Assembly (NCBI GenBank): GCA_964500895.1
Contig: CAZCQP010000002.1
Coordinates: 62,001 to 126,000 of the forward strand
Length of the DNA: 64,000 bases
Source: CAZCQP01 sp964500895
GTDB lineage: Bacteria > Bacillota > Clostridia > Lachnospirales > JAISER01
Reading direction: 5' to 3'
The first letter of the stretch is position 1, and each line of letters starts with the position of its first letter. This document shows, one piece after another, positions 34,318 through 42,611 of this stretch. Below the pieces are notes generated by a model. It saw nothing but the letters and a program-made list of their open reading frames with translations, did not search any database and was not told the origin of the DNA. A program made the position numbers and the translations under genes.

Positions 34318-34344
34318 TTTCAGCTTCCTCCGTTTCAGAGATAA

Positions 34345-34398
34345 GAGACCAGAAGCCAGCGGCCAGAAAAACTTCCAGTCTGCTTAGCTGCTGGTCTC
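34345..34398 (-). repeat. intercistronic hairpin between kamA and kamD
   Basis: Arms gagaccag (34345-34352) and ctggtctc (34391-34398) with further partial pairing inside. It ends about 28 bases before the kamD start codon and has no T-run, so processing or stability control is more likely than termination. Confidence 0.6.
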
Positions 34399-34428
34399 CA
34401 TCAATGTTTACAACTTCATCATAACTTT

Positions 34429-35679
34429 TTAGTGTTGTTTACGTTGGTTTCTTTCCAAGCCTTCGGGCTCTAAAGAAAGTTGTTGGTTGTTTTGCAAACC
34501 TGCAACGCCCACGTATTTCACTTTACGTTCGCCACGGCAAACATCGCATTGGCAAGTGTGGGTGTAGGTTTCAGGTTCGGTGTAGGTGGTGATAACCCCT
34601 TCAAAGTTTCTCAGAATGGTTTTGTGTGCCGCTTGAGAAATTAAGTAGGTCGGCATGACAGGAATCTTACCGCCGCCGCCAGGTGCATCCACCACGAAGG
34701 TAGGCACAGCATAGCCAGAGGTATGGCCTCTTAAGCCTTCAATAATTTCAATGCCTTTAGCCACTGGGGTGCGGAAATGGGCAAGGCCCAGGGACAAGTC
34801 GCATTGGTAAATGTAGTAAGGACGTACACGAATTTTAACCAGACCTTGAACCAGTCTTTTCATCACGTGTACACAATCGTTCACACCGGCCAGAAGCACG
34901 GATTGGTTGCCCAAAGGAATACCGGCGTTAGCCAATTTAGCACAAGCTTCGGCAGCTTCAGGTGTAATTTCGTTGGGGTGGTTAAAGTGGGTGTTCACCC
35001 AGATTGGGTGGTATTTTTTAAGCATGTTGCAAAGGTCGTCGGTGATTCTTTGTGGAAGCACCACTGGCAAACGGGAGCCCAAACGGATGATTTCCACGTG
35101 AGGAATGGCCCGCAGCTTTTGGATGATGTATTCCAGCTTGTCGTCGCTTAACAGCATACAGTCACCGCCGGAAAGGAGCACGTCACGGATAACAGGGGTT
35201 TTAGCGATGTATTCAATCGCTTTGTCCACCTGGCTCATGGGCAGTGCATCATCTTGTTGGCCGGCAAAACGGCGACGGGTGCAGTGTCTGCAATACATGG
35301 CGCATTGGTCGGTAACCAAAAGCAGCGCACGGTCTGGGTAACGGTGGGTTAAGCCCGGTGTTGGAGAATCAGTGTCTTCGTGCAGGGGGTCTTCCAAATC
35401 TTCAGCAGATTTGTTCACCTCGTACACAGTGGGCACGCATTGTTTGCGAATAGGGTCGTGCTCGTCGTTTAAGTCAATCAGGGAGAGGTAGTATGGCGTA
35501 ATGGCCATTCTTAAAGTGCCCAGGCATTTTTTAATGCCTTCTTCTTCCTCTTCGGTGATGGTGACGTGTTTTTTCAAGTCTTCAATGGTTTGAATTTTGT
35601 TTCTTAAATGCCATTTCCAATCGTTCCAGTCGGTATCGGGAATATCTTTAAAAAGCCCGTTACTTCTGCTTAAATTCAT
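34429..35679 (-). CDS. kamA: L-lysine 2,3-aminomutase
   Basis: 416-residue radical-SAM, PLP enzyme making L-beta-lysine, the first step of the pathway. The cluster motif is CAMYCRHC (Cys126, Cys130, Cys133), the SAM GGD motif is LSGGDCML, and the PLP lysine lies in PGGGGKIPVMP near 337. A C-terminal CQCDVC site is the structural zinc cluster known in this enzyme. ATG at 35679 has AGAGGG. Fourth gene of the lysine-induced operon. Confidence 0.96.
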   Translation of the reverse strand: MNLSRSNGLFKDIPDTDWNDWKWHLRNKIQTIEDLKKHVTITEEEEEGIKKCLGTLRMAITPYYLSLIDLNDEHDPIRKQCVPTVYEVNKSAEDLEDPLHEDTDSPTPGLTHRYPDRALLLVTDQCAMYCRHCTRRRFAGQQDDALPMSQVDKAIEYIAKTPVIRDVLLSGGDCMLLSDDKLEYIIQKLRAIPHVEIIRLGSRLPVVLPQRITDDLCNMLKKYHPIWVNTHFNHPNEITPEAAEACAKLANAGIPLGNQSVLLAGVNDCVHVMKRLVQGLVKIRVRPYYIYQCDLSLGLAHFRTPVAKGIEIIEGLRGHTSGYAVPTFVVDAPGGGGKIPVMPTYLISQAAHKTILRNFEGVITTYTEPETYTHTCQCDVCRGERKVKYVGVAGLQNNQQLSLEPEGLERNQRKQH

Positions 35680-35720
35680 AAGAAGAACCCTCTTTCTTAA
35701 TGGATACCTACAATAAATTA

Positions 35721-36761
35721 TTACATGTAGGTAGATTCAAAGATTTTGCGCAGCGCTTCGCTTTCTCTTAATTCAGCCAGTGTGATTTCAGCATGGTCTT
35801 TGGTGTAGCCGTTGCCGATAATCATGTTCACGTCTTTGCCGATGCCTTCTGCGCCCAGAGCGGCTTTGGTGAAGCTGGTTGCCATGGAGAAGAAGTATAC
35901 AATACCTTCGTCACGTACAGGCAGGATGCAAGCCATTTCTGTGTTTTGGATGTTTACGCAGCTGATGGAGATGTCGTATTCTTTGCCTTTGTTGGCAGCC
36001 AAAGATTTTTCAAGCACATCCATAGGCTTGGTAGCATCGGAAAGAATGACAGAGTGGCAGAACTTGTTTTCAAGCAGTTTTTTAGCGTCTTTTTCGGAAC
36101 GCACCATACCAACCACGTTGCCGGTGGGGCCTACACGTTTCATGGCTTCGTAGCAGCACAGCATACCGGATTTACCGCCGGCACCTAACACCAGCACGGA
36201 GTTGCCGGGTTTAACCAGTTTAGCAGCTTGGGCAGGAGCACCAGCCACGTCTAAAGCAGCCAGAGCCAGTTCTTGAGACATATCGTCTGGCAGTTTAGCG
36301 TAGATAGCGCTTTCAAAAAGGATGGCTTTTGCTGTTACGTCTACACGGTCGATGTCTGGGTGAATTTCGTTAATGGATTCAATTTTCAGCGGTGTTAAGG
36401 ACAGGGAAACCAGGGAAGCGATTTTGTCGCCTACTTTTAAGTCTCTGTCTTTCAAGTCTTCGCCGATTTGAGCGATGGTACCGATGAGCATACCGCCGGA
36501 ACCGGTTACGGGGTTTTGCATTTTGCCTCTTTCGCCAACGATGGAAAGGATTTGTTCTTTAATTTTTTCTTTGTCGCCGCCTGCTGCTTCTTCAATTTGG
36601 GTGAAGGAAGCAGAGTCTACGTTTAAGGAGATAACGTCGATGAGTAATTCATTGGAGAAAATTTCATCCATGTTGTTGTCAATCTTTTGAGCAGCTTGAG
36701 TTAAAACGCCAACAGGCTCAATCACTCTGTGGGTACCGTATTTGCAACCTTTTTTTGCCAT
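35721..36761 (-). CDS. kdd: L-erythro-3,5-diaminohexanoate dehydrogenase
   Basis: 346 residues. It oxidises and deaminates 3,5-diaminohexanoate to 3-keto-5-aminohexanoate with NAD. The N terminus AKKGCKYGTHRVIEPVGVLTQAA is characteristic, and NSVLVLGAGGKSGMLCCYEA is the Rossmann dinucleotide motif. ATG at 36761 is chosen since GGAGG lies seven bases ahead; an earlier in-frame start at 36776 would overlap that site. Identity is supported strongly by position between kce and kamA. Confidence 0.94.
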   Translation of the reverse strand: MAKKGCKYGTHRVIEPVGVLTQAAQKIDNNMDEIFSNELLIDVISLNVDSASFTQIEEAAGGDKEKIKEQILSIVGERGKMQNPVTGSGGMLIGTIAQIGEDLKDRDLKVGDKIASLVSLSLTPLKIESINEIHPDIDRVDVTAKAILFESAIYAKLPDDMSQELALAALDVAGAPAQAAKLVKPGNSVLVLGAGGKSGMLCCYEAMKRVGPTGNVVGMVRSEKDAKKLLENKFCHSVILSDATKPMDVLEKSLAANKGKEYDISISCVNIQNTEMACILPVRDEGIVYFFSMATSFTKAALGAEGIGKDVNMIIGNGYTKDHAEITLAELRESEALRKIFESTYM

Positions 36762-36802
36762 TGTGAAGACCTCCATTATATTTTTTGTATTTTATATTTT
36801 AT

Positions 36803-37624
36803 TTATTGGGCTAAACCTAAAATTGCTCTGGCTTCTTGTGGATTTGCAATTTCACGGCCAAGTTCGTTGGCCAGACGCACCACTTTTTCCACCAGCTGGG
36901 CGTTGGATTCTGCCGCAACACCTTTGGATATGTACACGTTGTCTTCAAAACCTACACGCACGTGGCCGCCCATGATGATGGCCATAGCCGCCATAGGGAA
37001 CTCACTGCGGCCAATGCCGCTAACGGTGAAGGTAGAGCCGGCGGGAATGGAGCCGTGCATGAACACCAAGTCTCTGGGTTCTGCGGAAATGCCGCCGTTT
37101 ACGCCCATCACGAAGTTAAAGTGCATGGGGCTTTTAATGAAGCCTTTTTTGTTCATGCGGATGGCCATGTCAATCATGCCTTTGTCGAAAACTTCAATTT
37201 CAGGCTTGATGCCCAGGGCAATCATTTTTTCGCCAAACTCTTTAATGGTGTTTTCAGTGTTAACGAAAATGTCATCCCCACCGAAGTTGCAGGTGCCGCA
37301 GTCTAAGGTGGCCATTTCCGGCTTTAAGTCTACCGGTTGTAACCGTTCTGCGTTGGACATGCCCACAGCGCCGCCGGTGGAAGGCTGGATGATCACATCC
37401 GGGCAAAGCTTTTTAATGGCTTCAAAGCACACTGCAAAGCGGTCTTTGCTTTGGGTGGGGGTACCGTCGTCTTCACGTACATGGAGGTGGATGATGGATG
37501 CACCGGCTTTATAGGCTTTGTAAGCCTCTTGGGCAATTTCCTCCACCGTGTAGGGCACGGCTGGGTTGTGTTCTTTGGTAACTTCTGCGCCGCAAATGGC
37601 GGCGGTGATGATTAATTTTTCCAT
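36803..37624 (-). CDS. kce: 3-keto-5-aminohexanoate cleavage enzyme
   Basis: 273-residue zinc enzyme of the BKACE (DUF849) family. It condenses 3-keto-5-aminohexanoate with acetyl-CoA to give acetoacetate and 3-aminobutyryl-CoA. Zinc ligands are in ASIIHLHVRE, and QPSTGGAVGMS and GSIPAGSTFTVSGIG are family segments. ATG at 37624 has GGAGG. Second gene of the operon. Confidence 0.95.
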   Translation of the reverse strand: MEKLIITAAICGAEVTKEHNPAVPYTVEEIAQEAYKAYKAGASIIHLHVREDDGTPTQSKDRFAVCFEAIKKLCPDVIIQPSTGGAVGMSNAERLQPVDLKPEMATLDCGTCNFGGDDIFVNTENTIKEFGEKMIALGIKPEIEVFDKGMIDMAIRMNKKGFIKSPMHFNFVMGVNGGISAEPRDLVFMHGSIPAGSTFTVSGIGRSEFPMAAMAIIMGGHVRVGFEDNVYISKGVAAESNAQLVEKVVRLANELGREIANPQEARAILGLAQ

Positions 37625-37681
37625 AATAACCTCCTTACAGCTACTTACGGGATGGACAACAACCAGTCAAATCAAATCGGA

Positions 37682-38062
37682 TTAGAAACGTTGTTTGTCT
37701 TTGGGTGTTACACAGGTGCCGCTGGCTCTGCAAACCACGATGGGTTCTGCAAGCACTTCACAGGCAGAGTCGTTGATGTGGGGCAGGGGAGCAATGACCT
37801 TTCTAGCCTCAAACACCATCTTGCGGGATGTGTTGCCTTCGGAAACAATTTCGCCCACGGCTTCAATGTAGTCTCCGGCGTACACAGGCGCCATAAATTC
37901 CACATTGTCATAAGCCTTGAAAAGGCCTTCGTCCCCATCCCGACGGATGAGCAGTTCAGTGGCTACGTCTCCAAATAAATTCAGCATTTTAGCTCCGTCA
38001 ACCAGGTTGCCGCCGTAGTGGGCGTCGTGCATACTCATGCGCATTCGAATCATGACTTGCAT
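37682..38062 (-). CDS. kal: 3-aminobutyryl-CoA ammonia-lyase
   Basis: 126-residue hotdog-fold enzyme eliminating ammonia from 3-aminobutyryl-CoA to give crotonyl-CoA. MSMHDAHYGGNLVDGAKML is the conserved N-terminal block and FMAPVYAGDYIEAVGEI the hotdog beta-strand region. First gene of the operon, with GGAGG eight bases before the ATG and the lysine riboswitch terminator 67 bases upstream. Crotonyl-CoA reductase genes needed to reach butyryl-CoA are not in this window. Confidence 0.94.
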   Translation of the reverse strand: MQVMIRMRMSMHDAHYGGNLVDGAKMLNLFGDVATELLIRRDGDEGLFKAYDNVEFMAPVYAGDYIEAVGEIVSEGNTSRKMVFEARKVIAPLPHINDSACEVLAEPIVVCRASGTCVTPKDKQRF

Positions 38063-38128
38063 TAATAAAACCTCCTTAAGATTATGTAAACTAAATTAAA
38101 GTAATTGGGCTTGCTGATAAATATAATA

Positions 38129-38171
38129 AAGCGCTATTATGAAAGACTAAAAATCTCTCATAATAGCGCTT
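38129..38171 (-). terminator. riboswitch-controlled intrinsic terminator
   Basis: Perfect 14-base arms AAGCGCTATTATGA (38171 to 38158, minus strand) and TCATAATAGCGCTT (38142 to 38129), loop 15 bases, followed by a moderately T-rich TATTATATTT. Its 5' arm contains CTATTAT, the 3' strand of the aptamer P1 helix. Confidence 0.92.
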
Positions 38172-38373
38172 CATGGCCGCACCAAGTGTTAAGGTGGCAA
38201 ATTAACCGACACATGACAGGAGTGGTGCACTGGGCAACATCCCCAAGAGAACATATAAGCGCATACGTTCCCTTTCGGCGGTCACCCATTCACCTTTGCC
38301 CTTGGAATCGCTTTTCCTTTGGCCAAATGGCCGGGGCATGCAAAGGTTACCTTGTGATCCGCTCCTCTATTAT
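38160..38373 (-). ncRNA. lysine riboswitch (L box), predicted ON switch
   Basis: On the minus strand the leader follows the lysine aptamer order. P1 pairs ATAATAG (38373-38367) with CTATTAT (38166-38160). Next comes AGAGGA; lower P2 GCGG(A)TCAC pairs with GTGACCGC; AAGGTA leads into upper P2 ACCTTT-GCCC with GGGC-AAAGGT; then GAATGG and CGCCGAAA. P3 pairs GAACGTAT with ATATGTTC, and CTGTCA precedes P5. These match the known aptamer architecture block by block. P1 and the terminator at 38129-38171 exclude each other, so ligand binding should allow read-through into kal. The 38063-38579 gap holds this element, its promoter and an AT-rich stretch. Confidence 0.92.
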
Positions 38374-38411
38374 ATGACAAACATACTGACATACATATTT
38401 AATTCACACTG

Positions 38412-38440
38412 ATTATAATGCAACAAGGTTTTACAGTCAA
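38412..38440 (-). promoter_or_regulatory. sigma-70 promoter of the lysine fermentation operon
   Basis: Minus-strand TTGACT (38440-38435) and TATAAT (38417-38412) with exactly 17 bases between. Transcription would start about 30 bases before the aptamer. Confidence 0.93.
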
Positions 38441-38579
38441 GGGGTTTTTTGAAAAAATTTTAACAAAAATATAAAAGTGTTTTATTGCATTTCTTATAGA
38501 AAAATGTGCGTCCGCTGTTATTTATTATTGTTAAAATTTGGCGAACGCACAATGGATAACCAATTGTTTACGGCTGTGC

Positions 38580-39947
38580 TTACATGCCCAAAGGCAGTGT
38601 GTCAAACCCTTTCTGTAAGTCTGCATCCGTGGGCACATAAGGGGTCATGCGGCCTTCGTTGTAGCTTTGGTAAGCAGACATATCAAAGTAGCCGGTGCCC
38701 GTTAAGCCAAACAGGATGGTCTTTGCTTCCCCGGTTTCTTTGCATTTCAATGCTTCGTCTATGGCGCATTTAATGGCGTGGGCGCTTTCTGGGGCGGGCA
38801 GGGTGCCTTCGCAACGGGCAAACTGCACAGCGGCATCGAACACTTCCCCTTGGTCGTAGGCTTTGGCTGTCATCAGGCCGTCGTGGTATAGTTTGGACAC
38901 GATGGGTGACATGCCGTGGTAGCGCAGCCCTCCGGCGTGGCTTGGGGAAGGCATAAAGCCATTGCCCAGGGTGTACATTTTAATGAGGGGCGTGGTTTTG
39001 CCTGTGTCCCCAAAGTCATAGGCGTACTTGCCACGGGTTAGGCTTGGGCAGCTGGCCGGTTCTACAGCGATGAAGTCAATGGCTGCTTCGCCCCGGAGTT
39101 TTTGTGCCATGAATGGCGAAATAAGCCCGCCCAGGTTAGAGCCACCCCCTGCACAGCCGATGACCACGTCTGGGGTAATGCCGTATTTGTCTAAAGCCGC
39201 CTTGGCTTCCAGCCCAATGATGGATTGGTGTAGCAGCACATGGTTCAGCACACTGCCCAGCACGTACCGGCAGTTGTCTGTTTGCATGGCCACTTCAATA
39301 GCTTCCGAAATGGCACAGCCCAGGCTTCCGCCGGTGTCTGGGTTTTCCGCCAAGATTTTCCGGCCCACCGCAGTGGTTTCCGAGGGGGAAGGAATGACAT
39401 TGGCGCCGTAAGTTTCCATTAACAACTTCCGGTAAGGTTTTTGCTGGCTGGACACTTTCACCATGTACACTTTCAAATCTACATTATAATAAGCGCACGC
39501 CATGGACAACGCACTGCCCCATTGGCCTGCCCCGGTTTCTGTGGTTAGGTGGGTAATGCCCTGTTCTTTGGCGTAGTAAACCTGGGCCGCTGCCGAGTTT
39601 AATTTATGAGAGCCGGAGGTGTTGTTGCCTTCAAACTTGTAAAAGATTTTGGCCGGGGTGCCCAGCATTTTTTCCAGGCAATACGCCCGCACCACCGGGG
39701 AAGGCCGGTACATTTTATAAAAATCCTGTATGCCTTGAGGAATGGAGATGTATTCGTCGGTTACGTTTAACTCTTGCTCCACCAGTTCTTGGCAGAACAA
39801 GGGCAACAAATCTTCTTTTTTGCAAGGTGCCCCTGTGGCCGGGTGTATGAAGCCTTCTGGCTTTTCCAGCATGACGGCCCGCACATTATGCCATGCTTTG
39901 GGCATCTCATTTTCGCTTAAGTAGATTTTGTAAGGTACCTCGTGCAT
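38580..39947 (-). CDS. TrpB2-type tryptophan synthase beta subunit
   Basis: 455-residue PLP enzyme of the TrpB2 branch, longer than TrpB1, which joins indole and serine. The PLP lysine is in NNTSGSHKLNSA; ETGAGQWGSAL is the catalytic Glu loop; CAGGGSNLGG binds the phosphate. TrpB2 proteins usually lack a TrpA partner, and none is nearby, so it may salvage indole. ATG at 39947 is preferred by AAAGGA spacing over starts at 39956 or 40016. It is preceded by a leader peptide and terminator that look like tryptophan attenuation. Confidence 0.92.
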   Translation of the reverse strand: MHEVPYKIYLSENEMPKAWHNVRAVMLEKPEGFIHPATGAPCKKEDLLPLFCQELVEQELNVTDEYISIPQGIQDFYKMYRPSPVVRAYCLEKMLGTPAKIFYKFEGNNTSGSHKLNSAAAQVYYAKEQGITHLTTETGAGQWGSALSMACAYYNVDLKVYMVKVSSQQKPYRKLLMETYGANVIPSPSETTAVGRKILAENPDTGGSLGCAISEAIEVAMQTDNCRYVLGSVLNHVLLHQSIIGLEAKAALDKYGITPDVVIGCAGGGSNLGGLISPFMAQKLRGEAAIDFIAVEPASCPSLTRGKYAYDFGDTGKTTPLIKMYTLGNGFMPSPSHAGGLRYHGMSPIVSKLYHDGLMTAKAYDQGEVFDAAVQFARCEGTLPAPESAHAIKCAIDEALKCKETGEAKTILFGLTGTGYFDMSAYQSYNEGRMTPYVPTDADLQKGFDTLPLGM

Positions 39948-39990
39948 GTTACTCATCCTTTCTATTTCTATAATATGGTTTGAAAAATAT

Positions 39991-40029
39991 AAAAAACGCC
40001 CGTCGTTCTCGTACAAGAACGACAGGCGT
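39991..40029 (-). terminator. attenuator terminator before trpB2
   Basis: Arms ACGCCTGTCGTTCT (40029-40016, minus strand) and AGAACGACGGGCGT (40009-39996) pair over 14 bases with one T-G pair, loop six bases, then TTTTTT. It lies 30 bases after the leader ORF stop and about 50 bases before the trpB2 start. Confidence 0.93.
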
Positions 40030-40058
40030 GATTTAACGTTTTTAAAAAACAGTTAAGT

Positions 40059-40157
40059 TCAAACGCAGCTTTCGTTGCATGACAGAGAAACCTTATTAAC
40101 AGTGGTTAATAAAGCCTGCCAAAGCCATGCAAAAGTTGTAGCTGTTAAGTGAGCCAT
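40059..40157 (-). CDS. tryptophan leader peptide (attenuation), 32 codons
   Basis: ATG at 40157 has GGAGG (40163-40167) six bases upstream. The 32-residue peptide carries Trp-Leu-Trp at residues 11-13 (MAHLTATTFAWLWQ) and stops with TGA at 40059-40061. The two Trp codons end five bases before a hairpin, CTTTATTAAC (40114-40105) with GTTAATAAGG (40100-40091). Stalling there for lack of charged tRNA-Trp would cover the first arm, the classic leader-peptide geometry. The exact antiterminator pairing that would open the terminator at 39996-40029 is not obvious by eye. Confidence 0.82.
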   Translation of the reverse strand: MAHLTATTFAWLWQALLTTVNKVSLSCNESCV

Positions 40158-40186
40158 AACTGCCTCCAAAAGTTTGATTGTAAATT

Positions 40187-40215
40187 ATCATAACACAGTT
40201 GGTTATATATGTCAA
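40187..40215 (-). promoter_or_regulatory. sigma-70 promoter of the trp leader and trpB2
   Basis: Minus-strand TTGACA (40215-40210) and TATGAT (40192-40187) separated by 17 bases. It places the transcription start about 20 bases before the leader ribosome site. Confidence 0.92.
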
Positions 40216-40281
40216 TAAAAAAATCCAGGGCAGACTGGCCTATTTTTGGTGGCTCTGCAAATAAATTGACAATATACTTGC

Positions 40282-40310
40282 TTTACTGTATAGCGAAATT
40301 TTGGTATAAT
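40282..40310 (+). promoter_or_regulatory. promoter of the chemoreceptor gene
   Basis: TTTACT (40282-40287) and TATAAT (40305-40310) with 17 bases between and a TTGG extension. It supports translation start at 40386. Confidence 0.75.
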
Positions 40311-40385
40311 AAGGTAAAAAGCAAGAAAAAACAGAACAATTGCCTAAAAATGACTTGCATGTTTTCAAGCGAAGGGGGCTTTTTA

Positions 40386-42602
40386 ATGAAAAAGAAGATG
40401 AAGCAATCTACTGTATCCACACTGCTTAATGCCTTAAGCCTGGCTATGGTATTTGGTATTGCCATTTTGTTTATGCTTGTCCTTTACTATAATCAGCTGC
40501 TTGAAACCGCCCACAATGAACGCTATAACCTTACATATTCTGCCAACCAGTTTATGAATGCTTCGGCATATTTAACGGCAGAGGTACGTGCTTACGTAGC
40601 CACCCAGAACGCGGAGCATTACAATAATTATTGGAATGAAGTTAGCAATTTAAAAAATAGAGACATCGCCGTAGCCAACATGGAAACAATAGGCATAACC
40701 AATGAGGAGAAGCAAAAAATTACTGAAATGTCCAATTTGTCTAACAACCTGGTGCCCCTTGAAGAAAAGGCTATGACAGACACCCAAGACGGTAAAATTG
40801 AAGCGGGGATGGGTGCTGTTTTTGGCCCGTCCTACGATGCCACCATTAAGCAGATTAGATCGCTGCAAACAGATTTCTTGAACATGCTTGATGTAAGAAC
40901 AGAAAACAGGCTAGCTACCACCCAAGCAACCGCCGACTTATTAGAGGCCATTTCCCTGGGTGCCATGCTAGTGGTTATGGCACTGCAAATCATGTCGGTC
41001 TTTTTAACACGGAAACTGATTATCAAGCCCATTTTGCAGCTTAAAAACGAAATGCAAGAGGTATCTTTGGGCCGTTTTGCCACAAATGGGGGTTTAGAGC
41101 CAGATACCTCTGAAATTGGCAGCTTGGTTTTATACGCCAATGCGGTGAAAGAAACCGTCAGATTGCTTATCCATAGCCTTACCACAGTTTCAGAGGAATT
41201 GGACAATGGAAATATTGATGCCCGCATTCCAGAACACCTGTTTACAGGGGAATACCAAACGGCCGCCCACGCCATCAATGTGATTATAGATGCCTACATT
41301 GACGAAATAACAACCATACTTGCCGCATATGGTGAGTTTGGCCACGGTAATTTTAACATCAATTTAAAACAATACCCCGGTAAAAAGGCACTGGCCAACC
41401 AGTATTTTAATGAATTAAAAGACAATTTATCTGCCGTAAGCCAAGATGTGAATCGCCTGATTGCTGCGGCCATTGATGGCCAGCTTGAAACAAGGGTAGA
41501 CGCCAGCCATTATCAGGGGGACTGGAACACTTTAATTCAGGGGTTAAACAATCTGTTGCAAGCCGTCCACATGCCGATTATGGAAGCCAACCAAGTGCTG
41601 GCACAGCTTTCCAAAGGCAACTTTGACGTAAGCATAAACAAGGATTATAAGGGCAGTTTTGCCGAAATGACCAATTCTTTTGATGCCATGGTCACGGCAA
41701 TGGGTTCCTATATCAACGAAATAACACAAGCGCTGGGCACCCTGGCTTCTGGTGATTTAAGGGTGAACATCAACCGGGAATATGTGGGCCAGTTCGATTT
41801 AATTAAACGCTCCATCAACCATATATCCCAAACCTTTAGAACCACCATGGGGGGGATTAAAACATCGGCCAACACCGTGTTAAATGGTGCCAAGCAAATT
41901 TCCGAAACCGCCATGGACATTGCCAGCGGCGCAAGTGTTCAGGCAGGTTCCGTTACAGAACTAAACACTTTTGTGGGCAACATGAACGATAAGACCCACA
42001 AAACAGCCAAGGATGCCCAGTCTGCCAATGAATTTTCTCAAAAATCCATGGCCAGCGCAAAAGCAGGCAATGACGAAATGGGTAAAATGCTTGCGTCTAT
42101 GCAAGACATTAAAGATGCTTCAAACAATGTTTTCAAAATTATCAAAGTGATTGACGACATTGCCTTCCAAACAAACTTGCTGGCACTGAATGCTGCCGTT
42201 GAAGCAGCTCGGGCTGGTATACATGGTAAGGGCTTTGCAGTGGTTGCAGAAGAAGTGCGTGCGCTGGCCGGCAGAAGCCAGCAGGCTGCAAAAGAAACCT
42301 CAACAATGATTGAAGACATCATTGTTAAAATAAACGGCGGCACAGACACAGCCCAATTAACGGCCCAATCCCTGCAACAAATTGCTTCAGACATAAGCCA
42401 TGTTTCCGGCATTATTGGCAACATATTTGAAGCAACCAGTGAACAGACCGAAGGCATTGGCCAAATGAACGTGGGCATTAACCAGATTTCAGAAGTGGTG
42501 CAAAGCAATGCATCAACGTCCCAGGAATCTGCTGCGGCTGCCCAAGAGCTGAACAGCCAGTCTGAAGTGCTGGCACAAATGGTAGCCAGGTTTACCATAT
42601 AA
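40386..42602 (+). CDS. methyl-accepting chemotaxis protein
   Basis: 738 residues. TM1 about 15-37, an extracellular helical-bundle sensor (about 40-185), TM2 about 188-211, then a HAMP domain and several HAMP-like repeats (about 215-470, with recurring QLSKGNFDVSINKDYKGSF and TLASGDLRVNINREYVGQF units), and a C-terminal signalling domain with the tip INVIDDIAFQTNLLALNAAVEAARAG-type hairpin. ATG at 40386 follows AAGGGGG; the open frame upstream to 40209 precedes the promoter. The ligand is unknown, and no other chemotaxis gene is nearby. Confidence 0.93.
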   Translation: MKKKMKQSTVSTLLNALSLAMVFGIAILFMLVLYYNQLLETAHNERYNLTYSANQFMNASAYLTAEVRAYVATQNAEHYNNYWNEVSNLKNRDIAVANMETIGITNEEKQKITEMSNLSNNLVPLEEKAMTDTQDGKIEAGMGAVFGPSYDATIKQIRSLQTDFLNMLDVRTENRLATTQATADLLEAISLGAMLVVMALQIMSVFLTRKLIIKPILQLKNEMQEVSLGRFATNGGLEPDTSEIGSLVLYANAVKETVRLLIHSLTTVSEELDNGNIDARIPEHLFTGEYQTAAHAINVIIDAYIDEITTILAAYGEFGHGNFNINLKQYPGKKALANQYFNELKDNLSAVSQDVNRLIAAAIDGQLETRVDASHYQGDWNTLIQGLNNLLQAVHMPIMEANQVLAQLSKGNFDVSINKDYKGSFAEMTNSFDAMVTAMGSYINEITQALGTLASGDLRVNINREYVGQFDLIKRSINHISQTFRTTMGGIKTSANTVLNGAKQISETAMDIASGASVQAGSVTELNTFVGNMNDKTHKTAKDAQSANEFSQKSMASAKAGNDEMGKMLASMQDIKDASNNVFKIIKVIDDIAFQTNLLALNAAVEAARAGIHGKGFAVVAEEVRALAGRSQQAAKETSTMIEDIIVKINGGTDTAQLTAQSLQQIASDISHVSGIIGNIFEATSEQTEGIGQMNVGINQISEVVQSNASTSQESAAAAQELNSQSEVLAQMVARFTI

Positions 42603-42611
42603 AGGGAAAGG

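Noticed and set aside
36729..37514. 261-residue plus-strand ORF opposite kce
   Set aside because: Shadow of kce: it covers the kce frame, has no ribosome site and no recognisable domain.
38129..38373. Cobalamin riboswitch controlling the B12-dependent aminomutase
   Set aside because: No B12-box-like sequence; the helix order, the GAATGG and GCCGAA blocks and the P2 pairs match the lysine aptamer instead.
39991..40215. T-box leader for trpB2
   Set aside because: No T-box bulge sequence or long specifier stem; a well-formed leader ORF with Trp codons explains the region better.
40209..40385. N-terminal extension of the chemoreceptor from ATG 40209
   Set aside because: It lies upstream of the promoter at 40282-40310 and lacks a ribosome site; the start at 40386 has AAGGGGG.
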